A program made the position numbers and the translations under genes. This document shows positions 9,161 to 17,498 of a DNA stretch of 64,000 nucleotides, in pieces (the first letter of the stretch is position 1; each line of letters starts with the position of its first letter). Below the pieces are notes generated by a model. That model had not been told where the DNA came from. It searched no databases and was given only the letters and a program-made list of their open reading frames with translations. The stretch comes from Nitrospira sp. (GTDB lineage: Bacteria; Nitrospirota; Nitrospiria; Nitrospirales; Nitrospiraceae). The stretch lies in contig SWDG01000001.1 of NCBI GenBank assembly GCA_005116965.1, forward strand, positions 1 through 64,000. Reading direction: 5' to 3'.

Positions 9161-9332
9161 GAATGGTCATGTCCTTGAACGGTCTTAATCGCCTTTGTTT
9201 TGAAGGGGAACTAATCTAACGAATCACACCAGAAAAGTCCATACCGGTTGCTGATGGGGCTGGATTGAGCTATCTGGCGACTGATTTCAACGGTTCTTGC
9301 AATTCTGACAACTGGATGCCTATTCTACGGCC

Positions 9333-9662
9333 ATGTTTTTGAGACGACTGAGAGACCTCTCCTCGTTACTCCGCGCAGGGGTGGCGTTGGGGATGATCTG
9401 CATCATCCTGGGGCTGGCTCCGTTCGCCGTCGCTCAGGATGTCCACCATGAGTTGGCCGCAGCCGATTCGGATGGTCATGAACATTCGGACACCGATATC
9501 TGTCAGTGGGTCCAGCACCACATTGCAGGATCAGTAGATCTCGATATTCCACGGTTTGCCGTTTGCGATATTGTTCGACAGCAGGAACTGCCGTCCGAAT
9601 CTGTCTTGCTATCGGCTACCCTCTCTCTTACCGGCCCTTCCCGCGCTCCTCCTCAAGTATAG
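9333..9662 (+). CDS. Small secreted His-rich protein, DUF2946-like
   Basis: A 109-residue protein with a clear signal peptide (GMICIILGLAPFAVAQ). A His/Asp-rich stretch (DVHHELAAADSDGHEHSD) and CQWVQHHIAGS suggest metal binding. It ends in SRAPPQV, much like the RGPP end of the small protein before the first TonB receptor. It sits about 110 bp before the second TonB receptor. A role as a periplasmic metal-binding accessory of that receptor is inferred from position and composition only. Confidence 0.6.
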   Translation: MFLRRLRDLSSLLRAGVALGMICIILGLAPFAVAQDVHHELAAADSDGHEHSDTDICQWVQHHIAGSVDLDIPRFAVCDIVRQQELPSESVLLSATLSLTGPSRAPPQV

Positions 9663-9772
9663 CTGAGCCACCAAGCCAAGCATTCAGGATGGTCGACAGG
9701 CGTGTGATCTAGGTACGCCTCGTCCGTCCGTTCTCTTGATTATTTCTGGATGTGTGAGTGAGGAGGAGCGTG

Positions 9773-12205
9773 ATGTACTCATGTGTGAAAGGTGCGTTGA
9801 ATGCGATATTCGTGACGATCGTCGTGGCGGTCGTTGGGGGGATGTGTTCGGTCCTTCAGGCAGCCGACAGCGAGCAAACCCAAACGATCAAGGGAGTTGT
9901 GCAACAACAGGACCTTCGGCGTGTGCCACAGGCCATTATTGAAGTCAAAAATCAAGCGGGTGATATGGTGTCATCCGGAGTCTCGAATGATGCCGGCGAA
10001 TTCAAAGTCGCCGTCCCCGAGGGTGGTACCTACTCCGTCAGTGCGGTACAAGAGACCTATCGGAGTGAGTATATGGTGCTGATGCTTGGCGAAGAGCCGG
10101 TTAATCCCGTGACCCTGACACTCTCCAAGACCAAGGAAGTGTCGCTGGAGGTGGTGGCACCTTTGCCGCCGATCAACACCAAGGCGTCCAGCGAGACCTA
10201 TTCACTCAGTCGGAAGGAAATCGATATTCTTCCGCGAGGCAACAACAACGACTTACACGACGTGTTGCTGACGATTCCTGGCGCGGCCTATGGCTCGTTG
10301 AAGCAGCTTCATATCAGGCAGGATCATGCGAATCTGCAACTCAGGATCGACGGCGTGCCGATTCCCGAGACGGTCTCCGCAACATTTTCCGATGTGATTT
10401 CGCCGCGGGCATGGGAGCGGGCCGATATCGTGCTGGGCGGGATGGACGCAAGTGTAGGAAATAAAACGACGGCGCTTATTGATATTACGACAAAGAGCGG
10501 CACGAAGCCTGGATTTGGGTCGGTCCAGATGTTCGGCGGGTCGAATAAAACGATCAACCCGTCATTCGAGTATGGAGGCACGATCGGCGAGAAGTTCCGC
10601 TATTACTTTTTTAACAGCCATACGGCGACGAATCGCGGGATCGAGCCGCCGACCGTTGGCCATTCCATTTTTCATGGGCAGAGCGAGCGGAATCAGACGA
10701 TGTTCCGCGGCGACTATCAGTACGACAATAACAATAACATTACCCTGCTGTTCTTGAACTCCATCGCGAAATATCAGATCCCGACGCAGCCGGGACTGGA
10801 AGTGGATCCCAGCGGAGTGCTCTTGCCGCTCTTGCGGATCAACCGGCCTGGGTTCAATCCTGTGCCCTCGGAAATGATTGATGAAAATCAGAAAGAAAAT
10901 AACCAATACGGCCATATGGTGTGGCGGCGCGACATCAACACCCAAAACTTTTTCAGCTTGGCCGGGTATTTCCGTCACACGAGGGCGACATTTAGAACAG
11001 ATCCCTTGAATGTGCTCGCCTATGTGCCGGAGGTAGAAGAACCCTTCTCGGCTGGGAGCCAAGACCGTATTGGCTATTCAGGCGGCGTGCGCATGGATTA
11101 CACATACGTCCATAGCAAGGAACATTTGATCAAGGCCGGGTTCCAGATCGATCGGACCCAGGCGATCAATAAGACGAGATTGTTTACCTTTCTCGATGAC
11201 GGCGCGGGAAACCCGACCGGAGGCGTGATCAACGCTGGTGGCGACAACCGGCTCGTCGGGTGGCGACAGGAGTTCTGGATTCAAGATCAGTGGACGCCGA
11301 ATGAACATTGGACCGTTAACATTGGGCTCCGTGCGGACACGGTGCAGTACCTTCGTGACGAGGGGCAAATCAGTCCCAGGGTCGGTGTCACATACCGATA
11401 CAATTCGGCCAACGCCTTTCACGCGTACTATGGCAGGCTCTTTACCCCCCCGAATCTTGAGCGGGTTGCCTTTGCGAGCTTGAATACAGAGGGAACGAAG
11501 GCGAATCCGGAAGATACCACCAATAATCTGCCACGGGCCGAGCGGGCCCATTACTTTCAAATCGGCAGCGTCCATGCACTCACGGATTGGGCAACCCTCC
11601 AGCTCACAGGGTATTATAAGCTCGCCAATTATATGTCGGACGCACACCAGTTAGGCACGACTCCCTTGCTGAACTATATTGCCTTTGAACGGGGATGGAC
11701 AAGGGGTGCCGATGCCGCGCTCAAGGTCTGGTTCATGGAAAATCTGACGGGTCGGGCCAACATTGCCTGGGGTCAATGTAAGGGCTATGGCTTGCAGTCC
11801 GGGCATAATCTGGTGCATTTTGAAGAAATCGCCGATATCAATTCGCGCAGCGGCGTCCATTGCGATCACCAGCAGACATTGACTGCCTCGGGGATCCTGA
11901 GTTACCGGTTGCTTGATCGCACGACCTTCACAGGCCAGTTTCTGTTTGGATCGGGGTTGCGGACGGCAGAAGAAGGTGCAAAGACAAACTCGAGTCATAG
12001 CCCGACCTACACGATCTATAACTTTTCGATTAGCCATGTCATTCCGTTACCCTGGCAGGGGCAGAAGTTCGTGGTGGGTTTCGATATTGTGAATGCGTTG
12101 GATCAAAAGTATTTCATCAACCAAGGCGAAGGCAGCATCGGCCTTGGGGTGTCTCATGCCGGTATGCCGCGATCCTTCTTCTTTCGAGGACAATGGTTCT
12201 TCTGA
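9773..12205 (+). CDS. TonB-dependent receptor with N-terminal carboxypeptidase-regulatory-like domain
   Basis: About 810 residues. The ATG is chosen over upstream GTGs because AGGAGGAG lies six bases before it. Signal peptide (FVTIVVAVVGGMCSVLQA), then a beta-sandwich CarboxypepD_reg-like domain (IKGVVQQQDLRRVPQA, about residues 30-125), a plug domain with LHIRQDHANLQLRIDGVP, and a barrel ending in aromatic residues (RGQWFF). Such receptors import metal complexes, cobalamin or oligomers. The His-rich protein before it and the TonB-like periplasmic protein 16 nt after it suggest a dedicated metal uptake unit. The cargo is unknown. Confidence 0.88.
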   Translation: MYSCVKGALNAIFVTIVVAVVGGMCSVLQAADSEQTQTIKGVVQQQDLRRVPQAIIEVKNQAGDMVSSGVSNDAGEFKVAVPEGGTYSVSAVQETYRSEYMVLMLGEEPVNPVTLTLSKTKEVSLEVVAPLPPINTKASSETYSLSRKEIDILPRGNNNDLHDVLLTIPGAAYGSLKQLHIRQDHANLQLRIDGVPIPETVSATFSDVISPRAWERADIVLGGMDASVGNKTTALIDITTKSGTKPGFGSVQMFGGSNKTINPSFEYGGTIGEKFRYYFFNSHTATNRGIEPPTVGHSIFHGQSERNQTMFRGDYQYDNNNNITLLFLNSIAKYQIPTQPGLEVDPSGVLLPLLRINRPGFNPVPSEMIDENQKENNQYGHMVWRRDINTQNFFSLAGYFRHTRATFRTDPLNVLAYVPEVEEPFSAGSQDRIGYSGGVRMDYTYVHSKEHLIKAGFQIDRTQAINKTRLFTFLDDGAGNPTGGVINAGGDNRLVGWRQEFWIQDQWTPNEHWTVNIGLRADTVQYLRDEGQISPRVGVTYRYNSANAFHAYYGRLFTPPNLERVAFASLNTEGTKANPEDTTNNLPRAERAHYFQIGSVHALTDWATLQLTGYYKLANYMSDAHQLGTTPLLNYIAFERGWTRGADAALKVWFMENLTGRANIAWGQCKGYGLQSGHNLVHFEEIADINSRSGVHCDHQQTLTASGILSYRLLDRTTFTGQFLFGSGLRTAEEGAKTNSSHSPTYTIYNFSISHVIPLPWQGQKFVVGFDIVNALDQKYFINQGEGSIGLGVSHAGMPRSFFFRGQWFF

Positions 12206-12221
12206 TATATAAAGTATCCTC

Positions 12222-12683
12222 ATGAATCTATTGAACGGTACCATGCCTTTGATTATCAGACAGATAGTGTCGGTCTGTGCACTGTGTGTGCTACTGAGCC
12301 CCGCCGCTGCTCTTGCAGCGGCGGGCGATGACGCCACGCACGAGAGCGATCATGAAGAGGATGTGCTTGAGCTGCCTGAGGTACATGTTCATGGACTCAC
12401 ACTCAATAAGGATCAACAATTGGGCCCTGTGGCCAAGTCAACGCCCTGGCCCGGCATTCCTGCCTCGCTCAATAGTCAAGAAATCGATGATTGGATGAAG
12501 GCCCGGTTGTTGGTCTCCAAGCATGCAAAGGTGACCGTCGTGGTCCTGGAACCCTGCAAGCATCGCGAACTGACGACCTCTGGAGTCACGGCGCTCGGTA
12601 AGTGGACATTCGATCCCCAAATGAAAGGGGACGATCCGGTGGACGGAGAACTGACGGTCAGAATCCATTTTCGGACTAGGTAA
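12222..12683 (+). CDS. Periplasmic protein with TonB-C-terminal-like domain
   Basis: A 153-residue protein with a signal peptide (VSVCALCVLLSPAAALAA). An acidic His-containing stretch follows (HESDHEEDVLELPEVHVHG). The C-terminal half ends in GKWTFDPQMKGDDPVDGE and VRIHF, similar to the TonB C-terminal fold. It lacks the long linker of a true TonB, so it may be a receptor accessory rather than an energy transducer. It follows the receptor by 16 nt. Start choice between this ATG and one 21 nt downstream is uncertain. Confidence 0.6.
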   Translation: MNLLNGTMPLIIRQIVSVCALCVLLSPAAALAAAGDDATHESDHEEDVLELPEVHVHGLTLNKDQQLGPVAKSTPWPGIPASLNSQEIDDWMKARLLVSKHAKVTVVVLEPCKHRELTTSGVTALGKWTFDPQMKGDDPVDGELTVRIHFRTR

Positions 12684-12783
12684 GCCACATCAATTGTGCT
12701 GGCTCATTTGCTGTTCGGTGCGTATTCCACCAAAGATCGGTTGGCGCTTGACGGGTAGCGAGTAACGCTTTATCGTCGCACGC

Positions 12784-13374
12784 ATGGGCGTGGATGAGGC
12801 TCTCTTCCTAGCGATCAACGGCATGGCAGGCCAGTTGGAGGCTGCCGATCACTTCTTCCTGCAACTGGGAAACCGCAGCACACTCTATCTTCCTGGTGCC
12901 TGCGCGATTGCCTTTTGGATCTGGAACACCCGCCGAGAGGCGCTCTTGGGAGGTCCGGTTCTGGGAGCAGCAGTCGGACTCACCGATTTCGTTGGTGGAC
13001 AGCTTAAATGGGTCTTTGAACGAGTCCGACCATGTCGGGCGTTGGCCGAAGCCGTCAAGATCGAACCGAGTGGCTGCGGTGGGTTGTTCAGCTTCCCGTC
13101 GAACCACGCGGCCAACACTGCCGCCATCGCGGCCTTCCTGCAAGTCCTCTATCCCAAGTCAGGCTGGGTGACGTGGCCGATCGTCGCGCTCGTAGGATTT
13201 GCTCGAGTATACATCGGCGCTCATTATGTGACTGACGTGCTTGGAGGATGGATGCTCGGAGGAGTACTCGGTGGAGGGGCGGCATTAGCCCTCCTTCAAT
13301 GGCCGAGGTTCCGGCAGAAGGTGGGGGCAGTCACTGCGCCAATCAAGCGAGTGGAAGTACGACCTGAGACTTAA
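12784..13374 (+). CDS. PAP2-family membrane phosphatase
   Basis: A 196-residue membrane protein with the three lipid-phosphatase motifs: KWVFERVRP (about residues 75-83), FPSNHAAN (His108), and RVYIGAHYVTD (His147, Asp151). Several hydrophobic helices surround them. PAP2 enzymes dephosphorylate undecaprenyl pyrophosphate, phosphatidylglycerol phosphate or related lipids. The exact substrate is not clear. Its stop codon overlaps the stop of the convergent CobW gene. Confidence 0.88.
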   Translation: MGVDEALFLAINGMAGQLEAADHFFLQLGNRSTLYLPGACAIAFWIWNTRREALLGGPVLGAAVGLTDFVGGQLKWVFERVRPCRALAEAVKIEPSGCGGLFSFPSNHAANTAAIAAFLQVLYPKSGWVTWPIVALVGFARVYIGAHYVTDVLGGWMLGGVLGGGAALALLQWPRFRQKVGAVTAPIKRVEVRPET

Positions 13375-14339
13375 GGAGTCTTGGCTTGTTCCTCAACGGT
13401 CGCTAAGAGCCCATCTTGCAGACGATCCAGATCGTATCCTCGACCGATCAACACCAGCACAGGGTTTGGCTCGTCGAGCAACGTGACGGGCGTAATCGTG
13501 GACTGTCCTGGCAGCGCATATTGGAATTCTTGCAGCTCCGGCTCGCTTCCAAATCGGAAATACCCCTTCGCCCGCTCGAGTTCTTTGGGGATCGTCTTGA
13601 TCCAGGCTAAAAAACGCTGACGATTCAGAGGGCCAGGCAACGGGACTGTTGTGGCGATGGGATGATAGGCCGCCCTTAGCCGGGGTGAGATCTGTGTCTT
13701 GTCAAAAAGTACATTGGTGGGAGCTGTCGGTTTTCTGGAAGGGTGTGGAGCCAAGAGGTCTGCGGCATCGAGACGGGCATGGGATGTTTCCCATAGGCGG
13801 GCATAGGGGTTTTGTTCGACGATGCCTGCGCGGAACCGTTCCCAATGGCCTGGAACATACAGGTCTCGCTTGTTCAAGATGAGTTCATCGGCACAGCGAA
13901 TGGCTTGCGTCGTCACATAGGCGCTGGAATGGCTTTCGTCGGTTGAGACAGGATGTAGCAGCGCGATCACCCGTTCAAGGGAAGCCAAGCGTGCGGTGTA
14001 GGCATCCGTCACGGCGTCGACGACTTCAGCCGGATCGGCAAGGCCTGAACATTCCAGAATCAGCACATCCGATCCATGATCGCGCACGAGCTGCGCGATG
14101 CCCCAGGAAAGATCTTCCTTTGTGTCGCAACAGACGCAGCCCCCGGCCAGATTCATGACCTGCTCGGCGAGCGTTCCCGCGCGAGGGCCATCGATACTGA
14201 CGGACCCCGCTTCGTTCATCAGGACACCAGTCCGTCGACCCTGTGCTTTCCAATACTCAAGCAACCGCATCAGCAGGGTCGTCTTGCCGGCGCCAAGGGA
14301 GCCGCAGAGAATATAGAAGGGGGCAGGAATGAAGGTCAT
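13371..14339 (-). CDS. CobW/COG0523-family GTP-binding protein (third copy)
   Basis: A 322-residue G3E GTPase. It has P-loop CGSLGAGKTT, the canonical metal-binding motif GGCVCCDTKEDL, ECSGLADP and the NKRD guanine motif, followed by a C-terminal CobW domain. Unlike the CobW gene near the left edge, it retains the full CxCC motif. It is convergent with the PAP2 gene; the two stops share the palindrome TTAA. It is likely a metal chaperone, with the metal unknown. Confidence 0.9.
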   Translation of the reverse strand: MTFIPAPFYILCGSLGAGKTTLLMRLLEYWKAQGRRTGVLMNEAGSVSIDGPRAGTLAEQVMNLAGGCVCCDTKEDLSWGIAQLVRDHGSDVLILECSGLADPAEVVDAVTDAYTARLASLERVIALLHPVSTDESHSSAYVTTQAIRCADELILNKRDLYVPGHWERFRAGIVEQNPYARLWETSHARLDAADLLAPHPSRKPTAPTNVLFDKTQISPRLRAAYHPIATTVPLPGPLNRQRFLAWIKTIPKELERAKGYFRFGSEPELQEFQYALPGQSTITPVTLLDEPNPVLVLIGRGYDLDRLQDGLLATVEEQAKTP

Positions 14340-14424
14340 ACTCGTCCTTCCTCAAACATAAGCTATTGTACCGGGCTAGGTCTAGCACATGAAGGGTACG
14401 GGCTATGGAAAAATCTGCATGGAG

Positions 14425-14445
14425 GATACAGCGCAGTGCTGTATC
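14425..14445. repeat. Perfect 8-bp inverted repeat (hairpin or operator)
   Basis: GATACAGC, five bases, then GCTGTATC in the intergenic stretch before the third CobW gene (which runs leftward) and a small plus-strand gene. There is no T-run after it, so an intrinsic terminator is unlikely. It could be an operator for either divergent gene. The rest of the roughly 275-bp gap shows no gene. Confidence 0.35.
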
Positions 14446-14615
14446 AAAAGATATGTTATCTCGTACGACTATGGTAAAAGAGATGGTGAAGGTTGTCGAC
14501 AGTAACCGGCTGACGTTGAGTTCTGACCGTTCACGATAGAATATTGTGAAGTCGAGTTCTAGACGGTGGTCCTACGCGCTCGTGGGGCATTGAGTCTGAC
14601 GATCTTGGAGGACAC

Positions 14616-14804
14616 ATGATTATGTGGTGGCTGCTGGGTGGGGTAGCGGCGATAGCGGTCGGAGTCGTGTTGTACAGAGAATGGAGGCTGCGCCGATGGC
14701 CATCGGCAGCGTCTCATAGTGTCATGACCAAAACGACTGACGGGACAATGCTCCAATTCCTCGTCAGATCCACACGCAGGAGCGGAAGAGAATTTCGACC
14801 GTAA
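14616..14804 (+). CDS. Hypothetical small single-pass membrane protein
   Basis: A 62-residue frame preceded by GGAGG four bases before the ATG. An N-terminal hydrophobic helix (WWLLGGVAAIAVGVVLY) is followed by a basic tail. No family is recognised. The ribosome site and a membrane helix support it, but its shortness keeps confidence low. Start could also be the ATG two codons later. Confidence 0.4.
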   Translation: MIMWWLLGGVAAIAVGVVLYREWRLRRWPSAASHSVMTKTTDGTMLQFLVRSTRRSGREFRP

Positions 14805-14851
14805 TGTGTCTCCTTCATGCAAGAGGTATTGCTCGTCGATAGAACAGAGCA

Positions 14852-15247
14852 TTATCCTCCCGCGAAGACTGGGCGAAATCCTGCGTTGATGAGAATGCGG
14901 GCGACCGCGTCACGCTGATCCCCTTGAATTTCGATTCTTCCCTCTTTGACCGTTCCGCCTGCTCCGCAGGCTTTCTGCATCTGCTTGGCGAGGAGTTCTT
15001 TTTCTGCCAGTCCAATCCCGATAAACCCTGTGACCACCGTGACAGTCTTCCCACCACGATGTGCCGTCTGACGAATGATGTCCACTCGCCCACGGTTCTT
15101 CTTGTGGGAAATGGGTATCTGGTCGCCCTGCCTTGAAACAGATCGCGCGGGTGAAGTCGGCGCGAGTTCAACCTGCTGTAGCGCAGCGAAGGGACTCGCC
15201 CACTTGGTCGGCTCACCATTGATGGGAACGCGTTTCTTGTCTTTCAT
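14852..15247 (-). CDS. SUI1/eIF1-like translation factor (YciH family)
   Basis: A 131-residue protein. The C-terminal half carries the SUI1 domain: GKTVTVVTGF, LLAKQMQKACGAGGTVK and EIQGDQRDAVARIL. The N-terminal third is a less conserved basic region. Bacterial YciH/SUI1 homologs are related to eukaryotic eIF1 and are thought to affect initiation fidelity. It stands alone on the minus strand. Confidence 0.88.
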   Translation of the reverse strand: MKDKKRVPINGEPTKWASPFAALQQVELAPTSPARSVSRQGDQIPISHKKNRGRVDIIRQTAHRGGKTVTVVTGFIGIGLAEKELLAKQMQKACGAGGTVKEGRIEIQGDQRDAVARILINAGFRPVFAGG

Positions 15248-15383
15248 GTGACGTCTGATCCTGGGAAAGACTACGCCGAGGCGAAGTATTCGACGAGGTT
15301 ACTCAGTAGCTAATCACCATGTGATTGGAAATGTTGATGAAAATGACTCTCTATGCCTGTTGTAGTCACGTGGCTGCATCGGA

Positions 15384-16298
15384 TCATGACCCGTTACGGT
15401 GATAACAATTCCTCGTCGGATCATCCGGTGGGGAGTTCTGCGCGCAGTTTGGACCCATAGGCCACGGGATCCGCACATAGCCTTCAGCTGTACGATTCTT
15501 TTGGAAGATCTCAAGGTGAAGCTCGTGACAGGACCCTGAACACCCAGTTATTGTCGGCAGTGGATTGTGTAGTGCGACGGCTTTTCCTCCGATCGGGATA
15601 AAGCGAGGATAGGTGGTTGTGGTCGCGCTGAATGTGAGTTGTCCATGGTGGAATGATTGTTCAATCTGAGTGGTGAAGGTTTGACGCCTCTGTTCCGGTC
15701 TCAATACCGTGGCCCAGGTCGGATCGTCTGGAGCATAGAGGAAGGCGTTGTTCCCACGATGGCAGTCAGTACATGCTGCGGTGCCAGGAGCAAATCCTTG
15801 AACCGGATCGCGGAGTGAGATCATGGGCATGCCGGCTGTCTCTGGGGTCCAGCTGGTCGCTGGCGACAGCGGGTCGTTACTCCAAAAACAGGCGTACCCC
15901 GTCGTGGCGCTTTGACAGATGACTTGGAATGATCCACCATTTCTCCCTAGCGCAATGCAAGCACCTCTTCCTTGAGGCGGTGCGTACGACCAGACACTCG
16001 CGAATGAGGCCTCATCCACCGGAGCTTGATCTAATGTGTTCGGTGTCAGGAGGATGGTGTGAAGGTTGCCGTGGCGTTCCCAGTCTGATGCTGCCGGCTT
16101 CCAGTCTGGTGGAATGGGGACACCCTTTGCTCGGCACGACTCCAGATAATTATTGTCGACGATGACGTTCGCGTTTGCGGCGTGAGTGGAAACGAGTGAG
16201 TGGGAATTTACCTCTTCTTTCGAAGACTCGATGAGCGAGCAGCCAGCAAGAAGTAAGTAGACCAAAACGAAGGTTGAAGAGTTGAAAAGTTTCAGCAT
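15384..16298 (-). CDS. Lipoprotein with c-type haem motifs
   Basis: About 304 residues from the ATG that gives a normal lipoprotein signal (VLVYLLLAGC lipobox); an upstream in-frame start would add 12 residues. It holds one classical haem site CTDCH and one unusual CSGSCH site, which is a CxxxCH spacing, each in a Cys-rich context. Aromatic and Pro-rich stretches separate them. It is probably a periplasm-facing membrane-anchored cytochrome. No known family is recognised, and whether the second site takes haem is uncertain. Confidence 0.6.
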   Translation of the reverse strand: MLKLFNSSTFVLVYLLLAGCSLIESSKEEVNSHSLVSTHAANANVIVDNNYLESCRAKGVPIPPDWKPAASDWERHGNLHTILLTPNTLDQAPVDEASFASVWSYAPPQGRGACIALGRNGGSFQVICQSATTGYACFWSNDPLSPATSWTPETAGMPMISLRDPVQGFAPGTAACTDCHRGNNAFLYAPDDPTWATVLRPEQRRQTFTTQIEQSFHHGQLTFSATTTTYPRFIPIGGKAVALHNPLPTITGCSGSCHELHLEIFQKNRTAEGYVRIPWPMGPNCAQNSPPDDPTRNCYHRNGS

Positions 16299-16399
16299 CG
16301 TTCTAATCTGCCAGGCCAGGCTTCTCAGTGTCATCAGTCAAGTCTCATCCAAACAGGGCGCCTGATTATACGCTGTAGGAGAGGATGTCAAGAGCCTGG

Positions 16400-16560
16400 T
16401 GCAGGCTGGAGCACTCATCGATCTCGCCGCTTCTCTTAATTCTGGATGCGCTGCCGCATCATTCATGTGCGTAGTTGACCATGCGCGAGACTGCTTCGGC
16501 TTCGGTGGCGCCTTTCTTTTTGATCTCTGCCGGTCGCACGAGGCTGATCGTTTCCCCTGA
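16400..16560 (-). pseudogene. Decayed 3' fragment of a B12-binding radical SAM gene
   Basis: In reverse, the sequence reads SGETISLVRPAEIK joined directly to KKGATEAEAVSRMVNYAH and then, after a frame change, MNDAAAHP. The intact radical SAM gene ending near 21.9 kb has SGETINRVRQAGIK, then about 50 residues later KKGATKAEVVSRLVEHAD and MKDAAAQ. So this is a degenerate copy with an internal deletion and a frameshift. No open frame across it is meaningful. It marks the left side of the ParA/ParB island. Confidence 0.65.
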
Positions 16561-16632
16561 TGGAGGAAGATGATTGACAATTCTCATTACCTAGGATACT
16601 GCTCCGGTCAGAAACGGGGGGGAAGAAGATTT

Positions 16633-16673
16633 TCAAGACAGTCTTGATGAAGCACGTTGTTTCACGTAGTGCT
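16633..16673 (+). promoter_or_regulatory. Putative parAB promoter and operator
   Basis: A perfect inverted repeat TCAAGAC-A-GTCTTGA is followed by a second one, AGCAC with 13 bases then GTGCT. A possible sigma-70 promoter overlaps them: TTGATG, 17 bases, TAGTGC, ending about 44 bases before the parA start. Partition operons usually autoregulate through such sites. The spacer contains TGTTTCACGT, a half-match to the chromosomal parS consensus, but the other half is not conserved. Confidence 0.45.
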
Positions 16674-16715
16674 CAGTTTTCAGCATTCACAAGTCCGTGA
16701 AGAAGGAGAGCGTTG

Positions 16716-17498
16716 ATGAAAACGTTGGTCTTAGCCAATCAGAAGGGTGGCGTGGGGAAAACGGCAATTGCCTGCCAACTTGGGTACTTTCTCGTCGAAC
16801 TGCTCAAGAAGCGGGTCTTGATCATTGACTTAGACCATCAGGGGAATACGTCAAAAAACATCATCACCTCGAAACTGGCTACCATCTCGGCGGTCACGGC
16901 CAATCAACTGTTGACCGATCCTGTCACCACCATTGAGGATGGGAAATTTGTCGTGATTCCATCCCATGTCGATCTACTCAAACTCGAACGACGAGAAGAA
17001 GATCACAACCAGTTCGCGAACAATCTCAGACTATTCCTCAACGAAATGGATGACCGATTTGATGTGGCCATCATTGATACGAATCCGAATCCAGATATTC
17101 GCGTACTCGCATCGCTTGTGGTGGGTGATTTCGTGCTGTCTCCTATTCAATTGAACCAAGAGGCCGTTGATGGCATTGCCGCGTTACGGGCACAAGTGTT
17201 AAAGATACAAAGTACGCTGAATAAAGATCTCAGATTCATCGGCCTCCTTCCAAATCTGGTGGAGCCCACTCCATTTCAACGCGGCAATATGGAACAACTC
17301 AGTGCAGCCTTTGCGTCGCTATTCATCCGATTGGACGATGGGCGTATGGCCGCCATTCCCTCACGCACGGCTGTGGCTGAAGCGCAGGCGATGGGGGCGC
17401 CGATTTGGACCTTACAGAAAACCAGTTCACGCGATGCGTGGATGCATCTCAAACCAATCTTTCAGAAAGTTGCTCATACGATGGGGGTTACAGAATGA
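16716..17498 (+). CDS. parA: ParA-family partition ATPase (plasmid IncC-like)
   Basis: A 260-residue deviant Walker ATPase. The N-terminus has NQKGGVGKTA and then IIDLDHQGN, with VAIIDTNPNP as the second acidic motif and SPIQLNQEA. There is no N-terminal HTH extension, as in IncC-type and chromosomal ParA. The ATG follows GGAG by six to seven bases. The next gene, parB, overlaps its stop. It would move DNA by binding nucleoid in an ATP-dependent way. No replication initiator is nearby, so this is likely part of an integrated or decaying element. Confidence 0.9.
   Translation: MKTLVLANQKGGVGKTAIACQLGYFLVELLKKRVLIIDLDHQGNTSKNIITSKLATISAVTANQLLTDPVTTIEDGKFVVIPSHVDLLKLERREEDHNQFANNLRLFLNEMDDRFDVAIIDTNPNPDIRVLASLVVGDFVLSPIQLNQEAVDGIAALRAQVLKIQSTLNKDLRFIGLLPNLVEPTPFQRGNMEQLSAAFASLFIRLDDGRMAAIPSRTAVAEAQAMGAPIWTLQKTSSRDAWMHLKPIFQKVAHTMGVTE

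Noticed and set aside
8147-9178. 343-residue open frame on the plus strand
   Set aside because: Shadow of the DAHP synthase gene on the opposite strand, whose catalytic motifs are all intact.
9683-9720. AGGCGT...ACGCCT hairpin before the second TonB receptor as terminator or riboswitch
   Set aside because: Only six base pairs and no T-run; too weak to call.
16338-16580. 80-residue open frame on the minus strand
   Set aside because: It crosses the radical SAM remnant in the wrong frame; the recognisable homology is in other frames with a frameshift, so this is not a gene.
16657-16672. Possible canonical chromosomal parS (TGTTTCACGTGAAACA)
   Set aside because: Only the left half TGTTTCACGT is present; the right half does not match, so a true parS is unlikely.
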